From Phytohabitans houttuyneae (GTDB taxonomy: Bacteria; Actinomycetota; Actinomycetes; Mycobacteriales; Micromonosporaceae): 64,000 nt of DNA. How positions within the stretch are numbered: the stretch's first letter is position 1; each line of letters opens with the position of its first letter. The notes under the pieces were generated by a model. That model saw only the letters and a program-made list of their open reading frames with translations, did not search any database and was not told the DNA's origin. The DNA lies in contig NZ_BLPF01000001.1 of assembly GCF_011764425.1 (NCBI RefSeq), forward strand, positions 4,455,001 to 4,519,000. The letters are read 5' to 3'. This document shows positions 18,092-25,250 of this stretch, piece after piece. Made by a program: the position numbers and the translations under genes.

Positions 18092-18256
18092 CTAGGCAGC
18101 GTCCTTTCTGGACAGAGAGGCGAGTGCGGCGATCCCGGTGCGTTGCGCCGGCGGTCGTCCCTCCCGGGCGACAGCGGCGTTAATGACGGACACGCAGTAG
18201 CCGCACCGGCCGGTGTTCTTGCAGGTACAGGCGGGTGGCGGGGTAGGTTTGGCCAT
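18092..18256 (-). CDS. 54-residue Cys-rich AICE protein
   Basis: It begins MAKPTPPPACTCKNTGRCGY and has Cys at four positions (C-x-C, then C, then C in YCV), a likely zinc knuckle. A strong AGGAGG lies nine bases before the ATG at 18254-18256. It is the first of three tightly packed genes (this, the 28-residue peptide and traB). No family was recognised. Confidence 0.65.
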   Translation of the reverse strand: MAKPTPPPACTCKNTGRCGYCVSVINAAVAREGRPPAQRTGIAALASLSRKDAA

Positions 18257-18286
18257 CGGATCGAACCTCCTGGTTCGTGACGGTGA

Positions 18287-18335
18287 CCGGTGGCGCGGCG
18301 CAGGGTTTCCAGGCCGTTTTGGGCCGCGCCACCGG
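18287..18335. promoter_or_regulatory. 13-bp perfect hairpin ahead of the traB subunit operon
   Basis: CCGGTGGCGCGGC (18287-18299) pairs perfectly with 18323-18335 around 23 bases. It lies between the 60-residue gene upstream and the Cys-rich gene, where it could attenuate or separate transcription within the minus-strand AICE operon. Confidence 0.5.
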
Positions 18336-18341
18336 GCGGAT

Positions 18342-18524
18342 CTACCTGCTGTTGGGGTCGTGGCCGAGTCGGTTGAGGTCGCGCAGCCATGCCAACTTGC
18401 CGCGGGTGCCGGGGTCGGTCGTGCGCAGGAATTCGCGTCCGTGCTTGGTGCGTTTGAGCGCGTCGAACAGGGCGGCGCCTACCGCCGCGGCGGCGGACTC
18501 GTCGTCGCTGAGCTTGCGGGCCAT
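18342..18524 (-). CDS. Small AICE protein, 60 residues
   Basis: MARKLSDDESAAAAVGAALF ... KRTKHGREFLRTTDPGTRGK, predicted helical and basic. AGGAGG precedes the ATG at 18522-18524. It follows the DUF2637-like gene by 17 bases in the same direction. No function was recognised. Confidence 0.6.
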   Translation of the reverse strand: MARKLSDDESAAAAVGAALFDALKRTKHGREFLRTTDPGTRGKLAWLRDLNRLGHDPNSR

Positions 18525-18541
18525 CAGGCTGTCCCTCCTGG

Positions 18542-19329
18542 TTAGGCGTTGCTGTCGGTGGTGTGCAGCAGGTGGGCGAGGGCGCAGCCCATGCCGAGCA
18601 CGGCGACGGGCAGGCAGGCGACCAGGGCGGTTACGGGCCAGGGGGCGGAGGTCCAGCCGGCGGCGGCCATCAGGTGGTAGGTGACCTGCCCAGCCGAACC
18701 GATCGCCAGGGAGGCGATCGCAGACCATTTGGCGAAGCGGCGCGCCGGGGCGGGGCACGGCCGGACAGCCACACCCACAGCGCGTAGGCGGCGTAGGTCT
18801 CCATGCCGATCGGCAGCGTGATCGCGATGTCGACGCTCACGTTGGCGATACCGGGCAGAAGGTTGACCTTGCCGAACCCGGTGAGCTTGCCCAGCTCGAC
18901 CCAGCCGGCCCAGATGGCCACGAACGCGGGCAAGGCCAGGAGCAGTACCGGCCACGCCACCGGACGCCGGACCGTGACCGGGGTCGGTCCGGCGACCTCG
19001 ACGGTGGGTCTCGGGGTGATGTTCGCGCCCGGGTCTACGGGGTTGCCTTCCAGCACCGACACAGGGGCGGCGGGCGGAATCTCGACCGCGGGCGGGTCAG
19101 CCGGCGGGGCGGCTGGGGCGAGGGTGGCCTCGACGGTGGGCGGGGTGGCCAGTTCGGCGGTCAGGATCTCCCGCAGGGTGTCGGCTTTCGGAGAGCCGAT
19201 CCGCAGCTCCCGCTTGAGCCGGTTGCGGGACGGGACCTCACCGAGTGCGGTAGCGAGGTCGCGTGCCCGGGGCAACAGGTCATCGACGGTGGGCGGGTAG
19301 GCGGACGGGGCGAGGGTAGCGGCGGTCAT
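18542..19329 (-). CDS. DUF2637/Spd-type membrane protein of the AICE; one frameshift
   Basis: A protein of about 262 residues after restoring one base in the G-runs at 18747-18755. The N-terminal part is soluble (TVDDLLPRARDLATALGEVP, an HTH-like segment, then a Pro-rich linker). The C-terminal part has four membrane helices (WPVLLLALPAFVAIWAGWV; VSVDIAITLPIGMETYAAYA; WSAIASLAIGSAGQVTYHLM; VTALVACLPVAVLGMGCALA). This helix pattern is that of DUF2637 proteins, which in Streptomyces plasmids and AICEs are linked to intramycelial spread next to traB. The ATG at 19327-19329 overlaps the previous stop (TGATG). Confidence 0.75.
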
Positions 19330-19691
19330 CAGGCAACTCCTGCGCAGTCGAGGCATTCACCAAGCGAGCGGGGGATGTAGTACGGGCGCACCTGCGCACA
19401 TGCGGGGCAGGTGCGGCGGGCCAGCAGCGCGCGATTGAGCGCGGCGCGTTGGGCCGGTGTGGCGGTGCGTTTCGGGGCGGCGAGGTCGAGCCGGTACAGG
19501 TACGCGGTCCGGGTACCGCCGATGCCGCGCCACAGGATCTGCGCGGCGACCGGCTGACCACCAGGACGTAAGCCCTTGTCGCGTAGTTGCCGGCGGGTGG
19601 CGTAGCCGGCGGGGGCGCCGCGCCACCAGTAGGTAGGGATGCCGTACCGGTCGCCGGTCGGGTCATGGAACGCGGCGCGGATGCGGCCCAC
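19329..19691 (-). CDS. RRQRL-motif zinc-binding protein
   Basis: A 120-residue protein with the family core HDPTGDRYGIPTYWWRGAPA then ATRRQLRDKGLRPGGQPVAA, and a C-terminal zinc site (CPACAQVRPYYIPRSLGECLDC). Such proteins are conserved in AICEs, where their role is unknown. I chose the GTG at 19689-19691 because it falls just after the upstream stop and matches the usual family start; a GTG at 19739 would overlap the previous gene by 44 bases. Confidence 0.8.
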   Translation of the reverse strand: MGRIRAAFHDPTGDRYGIPTYWWRGAPAGYATRRQLRDKGLRPGGQPVAAQILWRGIGGTRTAYLYRLDLAAPKRTATPAQRAALNRALLARRTCPACAQVRPYYIPRSLGECLDCAGVA

Positions 19692-19695
19692 AGCG

Positions 19696-19908
19696 TTACC
19701 GCCGCAGGCTGCGCAGCCACCGCCGCACGTCGAGCGCACCGGCCACCGCCACTACGCCGCCGGTCACGATCGCCACCAGGGCGGCGGCCAGACCGAGCGG
19801 GCCGGGAACAGTCAAAGCGATGAGGCCAGCGAGGGCGGCGACCGGAGCGAGGCGGCGGGCAAGCGGGCCGGACCGCGCCAGCAGGTACGGACGGCGGCGG
19901 GCGGTCAT
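19696..19908 (-). CDS. Small two-helix membrane protein of the AICE
   Basis: A 70-residue protein with two membrane helices (RLAPVAALAGLIALTVPGPL and GLAAALVAIVTGGVVAVAG) and basic ends. The ATG at 19906-19908 overlaps the previous stop by four bases. Small membrane proteins of this kind are common in Spd clusters. Confidence 0.65.
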   Translation of the reverse strand: MTARRRPYLLARSGPLARRLAPVAALAGLIALTVPGPLGLAAALVAIVTGGVVAVAGALDVRRWLRSLRR

Positions 19909-20051
19909 CGCGACACCCGCCGAGTCTTGCGGCGCGGGCGGCAGTGCTCCGCGTCCGGCGCCAGCGCGGCCAAACGGCCGCACGTCTCGCAGCTGCGCCA
20001 CACAGCGTTACCCGGCAGGCTTACCCGCAACATCGCGGCGACAGTGGCCAT
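19905..20051 (-). CDS. 48-residue Cys-containing AICE peptide
   Basis: MATVAAMLRVSLPGNAVWRS then CETCGRLAALAPDAEHCRPR: a CxxC and a later Cys/His pair suggest a zinc site. It is wedged between two genes with overlaps at both ends (the ATG shares one base with the upstream stop; the stop lies within the downstream ATGA), which supports translation. Confidence 0.6.
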   Translation of the reverse strand: MATVAAMLRVSLPGNAVWRSCETCGRLAALAPDAEHCRPRRKTRRVSR

Positions 20052-20293
20052 CACGCCACCGCCCGACGCGCGGCGGGGCGGGCATAGAACGCGGTCATGG
20101 CCCGCTGCACGCGCGCCTCAGCGCTACGCAGAGCCTGCCAATCCAGCTCACACGGCGGGTTCGCCGCGGCCATCCGCGCCTCGGCGTCCACCAGGTCAAT
20201 CCCAGCCTCGATCAATGACCATTCAGCCTGGATCGCGGCGAGGTCATCGGCAGTCGGCTCCACATCCGCGGCGCCAACGTCGAACCCATCCAT
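20051..20293 (-). CDS. DUF6284-like small AICE protein
   Basis: An 80-residue acidic helical protein (EPTADDLAAIQAEWSLIEAG ... LRSAEARVQRAMTAFYARPA). The EPT-x-x-DLAAI-x-x-E-x-x-LIEA pattern resembles DUF6284 proteins that head AICE transfer operons. I chose the ATG at 20291-20293 with GAGGAG upstream; it is the first gene of the minus-strand transfer operon. Confidence 0.6.
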   Translation of the reverse strand: MDGFDVGAADVEPTADDLAAIQAEWSLIEAGIDLVDAEARMAAANPPCELDWQALRSAEARVQRAMTAFYARPAARRAVA

Positions 20294-20333
20294 AGGAGGT
20301 CTCCTCAACAGGGCTTGCGAAGGAAGTGGAAGC

Positions 20334-20363
20334 GGGACACGGCGCAGGGAGACGCCGTGTCCC
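20334..20363. promoter_or_regulatory. Strong hairpin in the leader of the AICE transfer operon
   Basis: GGGACACGGCG (20334-20344) and its perfect complement (20353-20363) enclose an 8-base loop, 41 bases upstream of the first gene of the minus-strand operon. The 446-base stretch 20294-20739 has no gene. It also holds the near-palindrome GAGCGAACCTAGGTCGCTC (20403-20421) and the regulatory region of the divergent plus-strand gene. Confidence 0.55.
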
Positions 20364-20674
20364 ACAGAGCAAGTCGAACGGCCCCCTGAACAGGGGACGA
20401 ATGAGCGAACCTAGGTCGCTCGCAACCCTTGGTTGGGCGGGCGGGCGGACAAGTCTTGCGGCCGGACACTTCAACGGCCGACACCCGCGCGCCACCCCTA
20501 GGCTGCACGCATCGGGAGCAATTAGGGAGACGGATCTCCCTGCACCCGGTCCACTGTGGAGTTTTCAATGATCACGTGCGCAGCGAGCGTCCCGGGGATC
20601 GAACGTCGCAGCCGAAGCCGCTCCGCCGGTCCGGTTGCCAGCCAGCAAGGTAACCGCTACCGAGCAGCGATACT

Positions 20675-20733
20675 CTGTTGCGCAACAGACTAGCGATACG
20701 CAGCCGAGTTGCGCAAGAGGGTTGCGGTACGAT
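20675..20733 (+). promoter_or_regulatory. Palindrome pair and leaderless promoter of the cargo regulator
   Basis: CTGTTGCGCAACAG (20675-20688) is a perfect 14-bp palindrome and its core TTGCGCAA recurs at 20709-20716. A TACGAT -10 hexamer at 20728-20733 lies six bases before the ATG at 20740, so transcription should begin at or next to the start codon. The repeats are candidate operators for the element's regulator. Confidence 0.55.
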
Positions 20734-20739
20734 CTGTCT

Positions 20740-20981
20740 ATGAGTGATGCGCGAGAGGTACTTGCAGCGGCGACGAGGCGCTACCGCCGGACGGAGACCG
20801 CCCATGAGGAGGCGAGACAGGAAACGATCAATGCCGTGCTCGCCGCGCTGCGCGCAGGCATCGGGCCGACCGAGGTCGAGCGGCTGTCCCCGTTCACGGG
20901 GCGTACATCCGGAAGGTGGCACGGGAAGCCGGCGTTCCTCCGGCGTCACCCGGCCCCAAACGGACCGCCCGTGCCGGGTGA
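20740..20981 (+). CDS. Small HTH DNA-binding protein; one frameshift
   Basis: An 80-residue protein once a base is restored in the G-run 20918-20921. The N-terminal helix (AREVLAAATRRYRRTETAHE) is followed by a helix-turn-helix-like segment (VLAALRAGIGPTEVERLSPF then TGAYIRKVAREAGVPPASPG). Proteins of this build are encoded near the regulatory end of actinobacterial mobile elements. It is divergent from the transfer operon and probably leaderless, so it may control the switch between maintenance and transfer. Confidence 0.65.
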
Positions 20982-21072
20982 TCGAGGTTCGGCGAATCGG
21001 TCATGCATTGAGGATCGCCAAACTATGGCCAGCGGGGCAGACGACAGCTAAGGACGCAGGGGGACAGCGGAC

Positions 21073-22236
21073 ATGTCCACGGACAGGGGACAAGGGCGAC
21101 TCCGTCCCAACGTCGTGCTTACTAGCAAGCGTGAGCAGCGGGGGTGGACATCGAGACGGAAAGCGGCCCGGGAGCTTCACCGAATCTGGAAGGCGAACCT
21201 TCCGGCCCCGCCGGATCTCGAATCGCTCGAAAAGGCCTTGTACCGTCACGAGACGGGCCGGGCGCAGGTTCGCGATGAGGCGTACCGCCGCCTGTACTGC
21301 CTGGCCTACGATGCATCGCCACAAGAGTTGTTCGGCTACATGGAGCATGAGGCGAATTCTGATGGCGAAACGACAATTCGCTCCCACAAGTTCATTACTG
21401 CGTTCGTCGGAGCAGATTCGGTAGAGGCGGTCAGGTGTCGATTGACACCGCGGCAGGCCGAAGGTCAGTGGCTCGACTGTCAAGTCAGCGATTACCCGTC
21501 ACCGTACGGTGAGTGCAAGGTTTACCTCTGGTCATTTGGTGCTGTGATCTTTCATCTCGTTGAAGAGTTGTCACCTGCTAGCCTCGCAACGCTTTCGGTC
21601 TGGCGCTACCGCTCGTACCGCGAAAACCTTGGTTGGGCAACAGCGGAGATCAGGCGCATCCTGCCCGCCTTTCAGTCGGAAGCGTCCTACGTATTGAGCG
21701 CTTACTGGGTTCAGCAAGCGGCGTGGTCGGGTGACAAGCTGGACACCGCGCTTCGCATCCTGTGCATGCCGAAGGTGCTGCTGGACAGAAATGCTGACAG
21801 TGCTGACGCTCTCGGTCATGCCGAGCTAGTAGAGCGATCGCTCTTGGATCAGGGCTTCAGTCATCCCGAGATGGCGCCTTTTGGAGTGAAGGGTATATCG
21901 ATTGGCTACGCATCCTGGTCTGGAGTCGTCTATTGCCCTCTTGCGGAACAGCGATGCCTGACAGAGGAGGAGGTAGTAGCCGCCGAGCTTGCCACGCAAG
22001 CGCTGTGGACCTACTGTGCCCACATCAACGGGGAGGTAGAGCATGGTCGCGATCCAGCAATGCCAGCCGAATATGGTTGGAGGTTCTTGCGTGCAATGCG
22101 GTCACGTCTAGTCAATCCGCGTCCGCAAGAGACCGGGCAGCACCGCTCCATGCGGGCCGCTATTCTTGACACGAGTGGAATCACTAACCATCTCAGCCAA
22201 GCGATTGAGACAGTTCGGGAAGTTGAAGAGGGATAG
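21073..22236 (+). CDS. 387-residue XRE-regulator-like protein, cargo gene
   Basis: The N-terminal 70 residues (LTSKREQRGWTSRRKAAREL ... LYRHETGRAQVRDEAYRRLY) resemble the XRE-type domain found in actinobacterial multi-domain regulators. The remaining 300 residues show no domain I recognise and are rich in Trp, Tyr and Cys. Base composition is clearly less GC-rich than the surrounding genes, suggesting separate acquisition. It ends 13 bases before the cysteine hydrolase gene in the same direction, so the two likely act together. Ligand or target is unknown. Confidence 0.65.
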   Translation: MSTDRGQGRLRPNVVLTSKREQRGWTSRRKAARELHRIWKANLPAPPDLESLEKALYRHETGRAQVRDEAYRRLYCLAYDASPQELFGYMEHEANSDGETTIRSHKFITAFVGADSVEAVRCRLTPRQAEGQWLDCQVSDYPSPYGECKVYLWSFGAVIFHLVEELSPASLATLSVWRYRSYRENLGWATAEIRRILPAFQSEASYVLSAYWVQQAAWSGDKLDTALRILCMPKVLLDRNADSADALGHAELVERSLLDQGFSHPEMAPFGVKGISIGYASWSGVVYCPLAEQRCLTEEEVVAAELATQALWTYCAHINGEVEHGRDPAMPAEYGWRFLRAMRSRLVNPRPQETGQHRSMRAAILDTSGITNHLSQAIETVREVEEG

Positions 22237-22249
22237 GGGCAAATTCCTG

Positions 22250-22800
22250 ATGGTTCCGAAGTCGGCCGTGCTCGTAGTTGTCGATGTGCAGAACGGGTTC
22301 ATTCGCGAGCCCTCAGCACCAATCGTCCCAGTAATCGTGGATCTCGTGGCACGATGGGAGGAAGCGGGCGGGCCGATCGTATTCACGAAGTATATGAACT
22401 ACCCGGTAGTCCGTTCGAGCGGATGATTCACTGGACCCAAATGCGAGACGTGCCTCAGACGGATATTGTTGGACCGCTTCAGCCATACGCCAACCGGGCA
22501 GACGCGATCGTTGACAAGACGATATATAGCCTCTTTAACGCCGAAGGGGAGGAGTTGGTACGTGCGCGGGGGTGGACCGATCTGTATGTCTGCGGCATTG
22601 CGACCGAGAGTTGCGTGCTTAAGACAGCGGTGGACGCTTTCGAGCGTAATCTAACGCCCTGGTTGATCCGAGACGCGTCGGCCAGTCACGCCGGTCAGGC
22701 AGCACACGATGCCGGGTTACTCGTCGCTACCCGCTTCATTGGCGCAGGCCAGCTCATCCGAGTTGCGGACGTTCCGGCGCTCGATGCCGCGAGGACGTGA
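22250..22800 (+). CDS. Isochorismatase-family cysteine hydrolase; one frameshift
   Basis: A protein of 183 residues after restoring one base at 22402-22406. The catalytic triad of the family is visible: Asp in VLVVVDVQNGF, Lys in ADAIVDKTIYSLF, and Cys in VCGIATESCVLKTAVDAF. Members hydrolyse small amides, nicotinamide or isochorismate. The substrate cannot be read from sequence. It is coupled to the 387-residue regulator-like gene in a low-GC cargo segment of the AICE, an arrangement that could serve signalling-molecule turnover or NAD-related defence. This functional idea is speculative. Confidence 0.75.
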
Positions 22801-22849
22801 GTCCACCACGTCGCGCGATGTAGGCGCCGTTACTCGCACGGGTTCACCG

Positions 22850-23697
22850 CTAGGTTGCGGTTGGAGTCGGGCAGTCGTGGTACTGCGGGAATGGGTCGCG
22901 GGGGCCGCAGGGGAGCATTTCGCGTAGGTGTTGGCGGGGGTCGGTGGTTGTGGGTGATGGGGCCGGCGTGGGGAGGCCGGTCCGGTTGCAGGCGATGACT
23001 TGTTGGCAGAGGTCGGGGCGGTGACCTCGCAGATGCGCCAGCCGTCGTCGTTGACGAGGTTGAAGGTCCATGGGGTCGTCATGACGGTTATTCGGGTGGC
23101 GCCTGCGTCGGCAGTGTCGGCGAACGTGAACGCGGCTTTGGCGGTCACTGTGGCGCGTTGGCCGTTAACTTCGGTTGTTGCCGGCTGCGCCTCGACCTTG
23201 AACAGTCCGGTGGTGAGGGCGGCAAGGGTGGCGGCCATGTCGTGGGCTTGGGTGGCCAGCCGAGCACGGTTGTCGGGGCAGAGTAGGTGACGGAACGCGA
23301 GGTCATCACGGGCGTATCCGCCGAGCGGCCCGGCTGTGAAGTAGGTCGTTAGCGCGCACTCGGGACACTCGGCACCGGTCGTCCCGTGGTCAACCGCGAA
23401 CGTCCACGCAGTGGCAAGTGGAGCGCCACAGAGCACGACCGCGGCGATGCCGGCAAGGGCAGCCAGGGTGGTGTGGCGTGAGGGCCGGTAGTCGACTAAG
23501 GCAAGGACAGCGATACCGGCGGTGGCGAGGCTGACGGTCGTCAGGGCGCCGTAGGTGAAGGTGGCACTCGTGTCCGCCGCAGGCGAGAGCCATCCCAGGA
23601 TCGCGGCTGCGGGGGCAACCAGGCACATCGTGGTGACGGCTATCAGGAACACCCATACCAGGCGGCGGACGATCCACGGTCGTGATCCATCGGCCAT
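22850..23697 (-). CDS. Membrane protein with extracytoplasmic domain, AICE cargo; one frameshift
   Basis: A protein of 282 residues after restoring one base in the G-run 23015-23018. Three membrane helices lie at the N-terminus (LVWVFLIAVTTMCLVAPAAA; TYGALTTVSLATAGIAVLAL; LAALAGIAAVVLCGAPLATA), then an extracytoplasmic domain with several Cys (ECPECALT, LLCPDN, RICEVTAPDLCQQVIACN, MLPCGP, HDCP) that probably form disulfides. The mid-region (AATLAALTTGLFKVEAQPAT) resembles small conserved envelope domains of actinobacteria. No function was recognised. Confidence 0.65.
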
Positions 23698-23768
23698 GAT
23701 CCCTATCTTTACCGATCGATGTGCGTCGGCACAGCGGCTGCCGCCGGGAGAGGGCGTAGCCTGCGGTA

Positions 23769-24170
23769 ATGGCACAAGCGTACGACCGGGACAAGGCTGA
23801 AGCCTCCATGGGCCGACTCGCCGCCACGACGGATGCGGAACTCCGGGCGGGGATAGCTGACGCGATGCGTGAGGTTGCGGCAGCGGCGCGAGCGTGGACA
23901 TCGTCCGCCGGTCGGTCGCTTGTTGCCCGGGAACGCGGTCTGGCTGCGCTCGTGGAGGAGGTCGAGGCGCGAATGGCTGCCCAGCCCGCTGGGGAAGGTG
24001 GGGCCGCGGTCCTCGCAGCCATCGAGACAGTCCAACCACTGCTTGGTGAGTGGTGGCCAGACCGCCCCCAGGAGGCGGCAAGGCTCCATGCCGCAGTCGA
24101 GCAGCTACGGCGAGCTGCAATGCACACGCCAACCCTTGTGGCGCACTGCCGACGCTTCAGCCGGTCCTGA
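23769..24170 (+). CDS. 133-residue helical protein, AICE cargo
   Basis: An Ala/Glu-rich, almost entirely helical protein (KAEASMGRLAATTDAELRAG ... EVEARMAAQPAGEGGAAVLA). No family was recognised. TAGCCT at 23757-23762 lies six bases before the ATG, the spacing expected of a leaderless transcript. It is divergent from the membrane protein gene, and the two share a 71-base promoter gap. Confidence 0.6.
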   Translation: MAQAYDRDKAEASMGRLAATTDAELRAGIADAMREVAAAARAWTSSAGRSLVARERGLAALVEEVEARMAAQPAGEGGAAVLAAIETVQPLLGEWWPDRPQEAARLHAAVEQLRRAAMHTPTLVAHCRRFSRS

Positions 24171-24245
24171 TTCGCGCACGACCGGTATTCGTATATGGCG
24201 TCTTCCAATGCGCACGAGTACTACCTTTCGCCGGGGGTACTGACG

Positions 24246-24418
24246 ATGGCATTCGTTCGCGTTAGGTACGAAATGCTAGGCGTTTAGAAGACGCAATCGA
24301 ACAGAACGTAACTAACCACCCACTGTCTGTAATAGTCAGACCGGTTACACGTGATGCGGAGTTGGCGGCCAAGTACGGGCTGAAGCCAATCGCTGCGGTT
24401 GATTGGGACCCTAAGTGA
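24246..24418 (+). CDS. 57-residue hypothetical protein; one frameshift
   Basis: It starts MAFVRVRYE and, after restoring one A in the A-run 24271-24273, continues NARRLEDAIEQNVTNHPLSV then IVRPVTRDAELAAKYGLKPI to a stop at 24416. Neither frame alone gives a sensible product. The 173-base length is one short of a whole number of codons, the same deficit seen in other genes here. A G-rich segment (CGGGGGT) about ten bases upstream could serve as the ribosome site. Confidence 0.45.
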
Positions 24419-24697
24419 GGGTCGACTGCGTTTAGCCCGGATACGCGGGATGGCCAGCGAATATGGGTACATGCCAATACATCCATAAAGGGCACGCGGG
24501 TACAAACAGTCGATTAGGTGGAAAGGCCGAAGTTGGCGCGCTAAGTTCGGCTGTTTTCCCTGGTAGAAGCGGGTGTGGACGACTTTTGCCCCCTCGTGGA
24601 TTGCCTCGGCGCAGACTCGTCACATGCGCGTGCCAGATATTTCATGTCCGGTCACGCCGCGTATGGTGATTCTGCGGTCGGCGCGCTCGATCCCAAA

Positions 24698-24745
24698 GGA
24701 GATCTTTCTCTTTGTCCCCACGTGCACGGGGGGCAAATGATCTCC
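24698..24745. promoter_or_regulatory. Long hairpin in the leader of a membrane miniprotein gene
   Basis: GGAGATC (24698-24704) pairs with GATCTCC (24739-24745), and inside it TTTG-CCCC (24711-24719) pairs with GGGG-CAAA around an 8-base loop. It ends just before the ribosome site (AGAGGAG, 24750-24756) of the gene at 24763. I see no gene in 24419-24762, so this hairpin is the only structured feature of that 344-base gap; it could be a regulatory leader or a small RNA. Confidence 0.5.
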
Positions 24746-24762
24746 AGTAGAGAGGAGCGCAG

Positions 24763-24921
24763 ATGACCGCGCAAGACGTGAGCAGCAAGCCGGTCGACCC
24801 TCCGCCTAGCGGTGACCCGTGGTGGCGCAAGGTCGGGGAGGCGGTGGCGTTGGTGCTCAAGGTGCTTGCGTATGGGGTGGCGCTCGTCGTCACCCTCGTA
24901 AAAGGGTGTGGCCCCACCTGA
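24763..24921 (+). CDS. 52-residue single-span membrane protein near attR
   Basis: MTAQDVSSKPVDPPPSGDPW then WRKVGEAVALVLKVLAYGVA and LVVTLVKGCGPT: one amphipathic/membrane helix at the C-terminus. AGAGGAG is six bases before the ATG. The stop codon lies within the terminator hairpin that follows. Size and topology suit a toxin-like, holin-like or immunity peptide, but nothing proves it. Confidence 0.6.
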   Translation: MTAQDVSSKPVDPPPSGDPWWRKVGEAVALVLKVLAYGVALVVTLVKGCGPT

Positions 24922-24939
24922 GATAACAGGTGAGGCCAC
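24908..24939 (+). terminator. Hairpin terminator overlapping the end of the miniprotein gene
   Basis: GTGGCCCCACCTG (24908-24920) pairs with 24927-24939 with one mismatch around a 6-base loop. It overlaps the stop codon of the 52-residue gene. Confidence 0.65.
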
Positions 24940-25038
24940 CATCTGGAGTCTCCCGCCCTCTGCTTGACGGGCCTTGGGCGGGGGCTCCACCCCACTGCGT
25001 CAAACCGCACGCGTGTTGTCAGTACGACTACAGTGTCG

Positions 25039-25068
25039 CACGCCTGCAACGCTAGCGTTGCAGGCGTG
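25039..25068. repeat. 30-bp perfect palindrome near the right end of the AICE
   Basis: Bases 25039-25068 are their own reverse complement with no spacer (centre GCTAGC; arms include CGCCTGCAACG). It lies 113 bases inside attR and directly beside the paired GGTCTC repeats. It could be a recombination-directionality or terminator site. Confidence 0.6.
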
Positions 25069-25086
25069 GTCTCAATTGTGGTCTCG
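25068..25086 (+). promoter_or_regulatory. Paired GGTCTC repeats near attR (candidate integrase arm sites)
   Basis: GGTCTCA at 25068-25074 and GGTCTCG at 25080-25086 repeat the 12-base spacing and orientation of the pair at 8718-8736 near attL, and are followed by a similar TTCGCCGG/TTGGCCGG sequence. Confidence 0.5.
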
Positions 25087-25181
25087 TTCGCCGGTGTCTG
25101 GCGACGTTCACAAGCATTCAGATACGCCTATAGGTGCAGGTCGCAACCGGTGACGACCGGACTCGAACGGTAGGTCACAGA

Positions 25182-25238
25182 CCTCGAAAGCGTGTGAGGG
25201 TGCAAGCCCTCCGCGGGTTCAAATCCCGCCGCCACCGC
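25182..25238 (+). repeat. attR core: right copy of 57-bp direct repeat
   Basis: Identical to 8603-8659; it contains the 3' part of tRNA-Ser(CGA) without the 5' half, so it is not a functional tRNA. It marks the right boundary of the AICE. Confidence 0.95.
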
Positions 25239-25250
25239 TCTTGGTCGTAG

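Larger units (their letters stand above)
8603..25238. mobile_element. Actinomycete integrative and conjugative element (AICE), Prim-Pol type, about 16.6 kb
   Basis: Bounded by the 57-bp att repeats at a tRNA-Ser gene. It contains every module expected of an AICE: tyrosine integrase and Xis next to attL, a replication module (DUF3631 protein plus primase-polymerase, and SSB), an FtsK/TraB-like translocase for double-stranded DNA transfer, a Spd-type DUF2637 membrane protein, small conserved AICE proteins, and a regulator/cargo segment next to attR. No relaxase or type IV secretion genes are seen, as expected for TraB-type transfer. All core genes run on the minus strand; the cargo is mostly on the plus strand. 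Excision and transfer competence are inferred. Confidence 0.93.
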
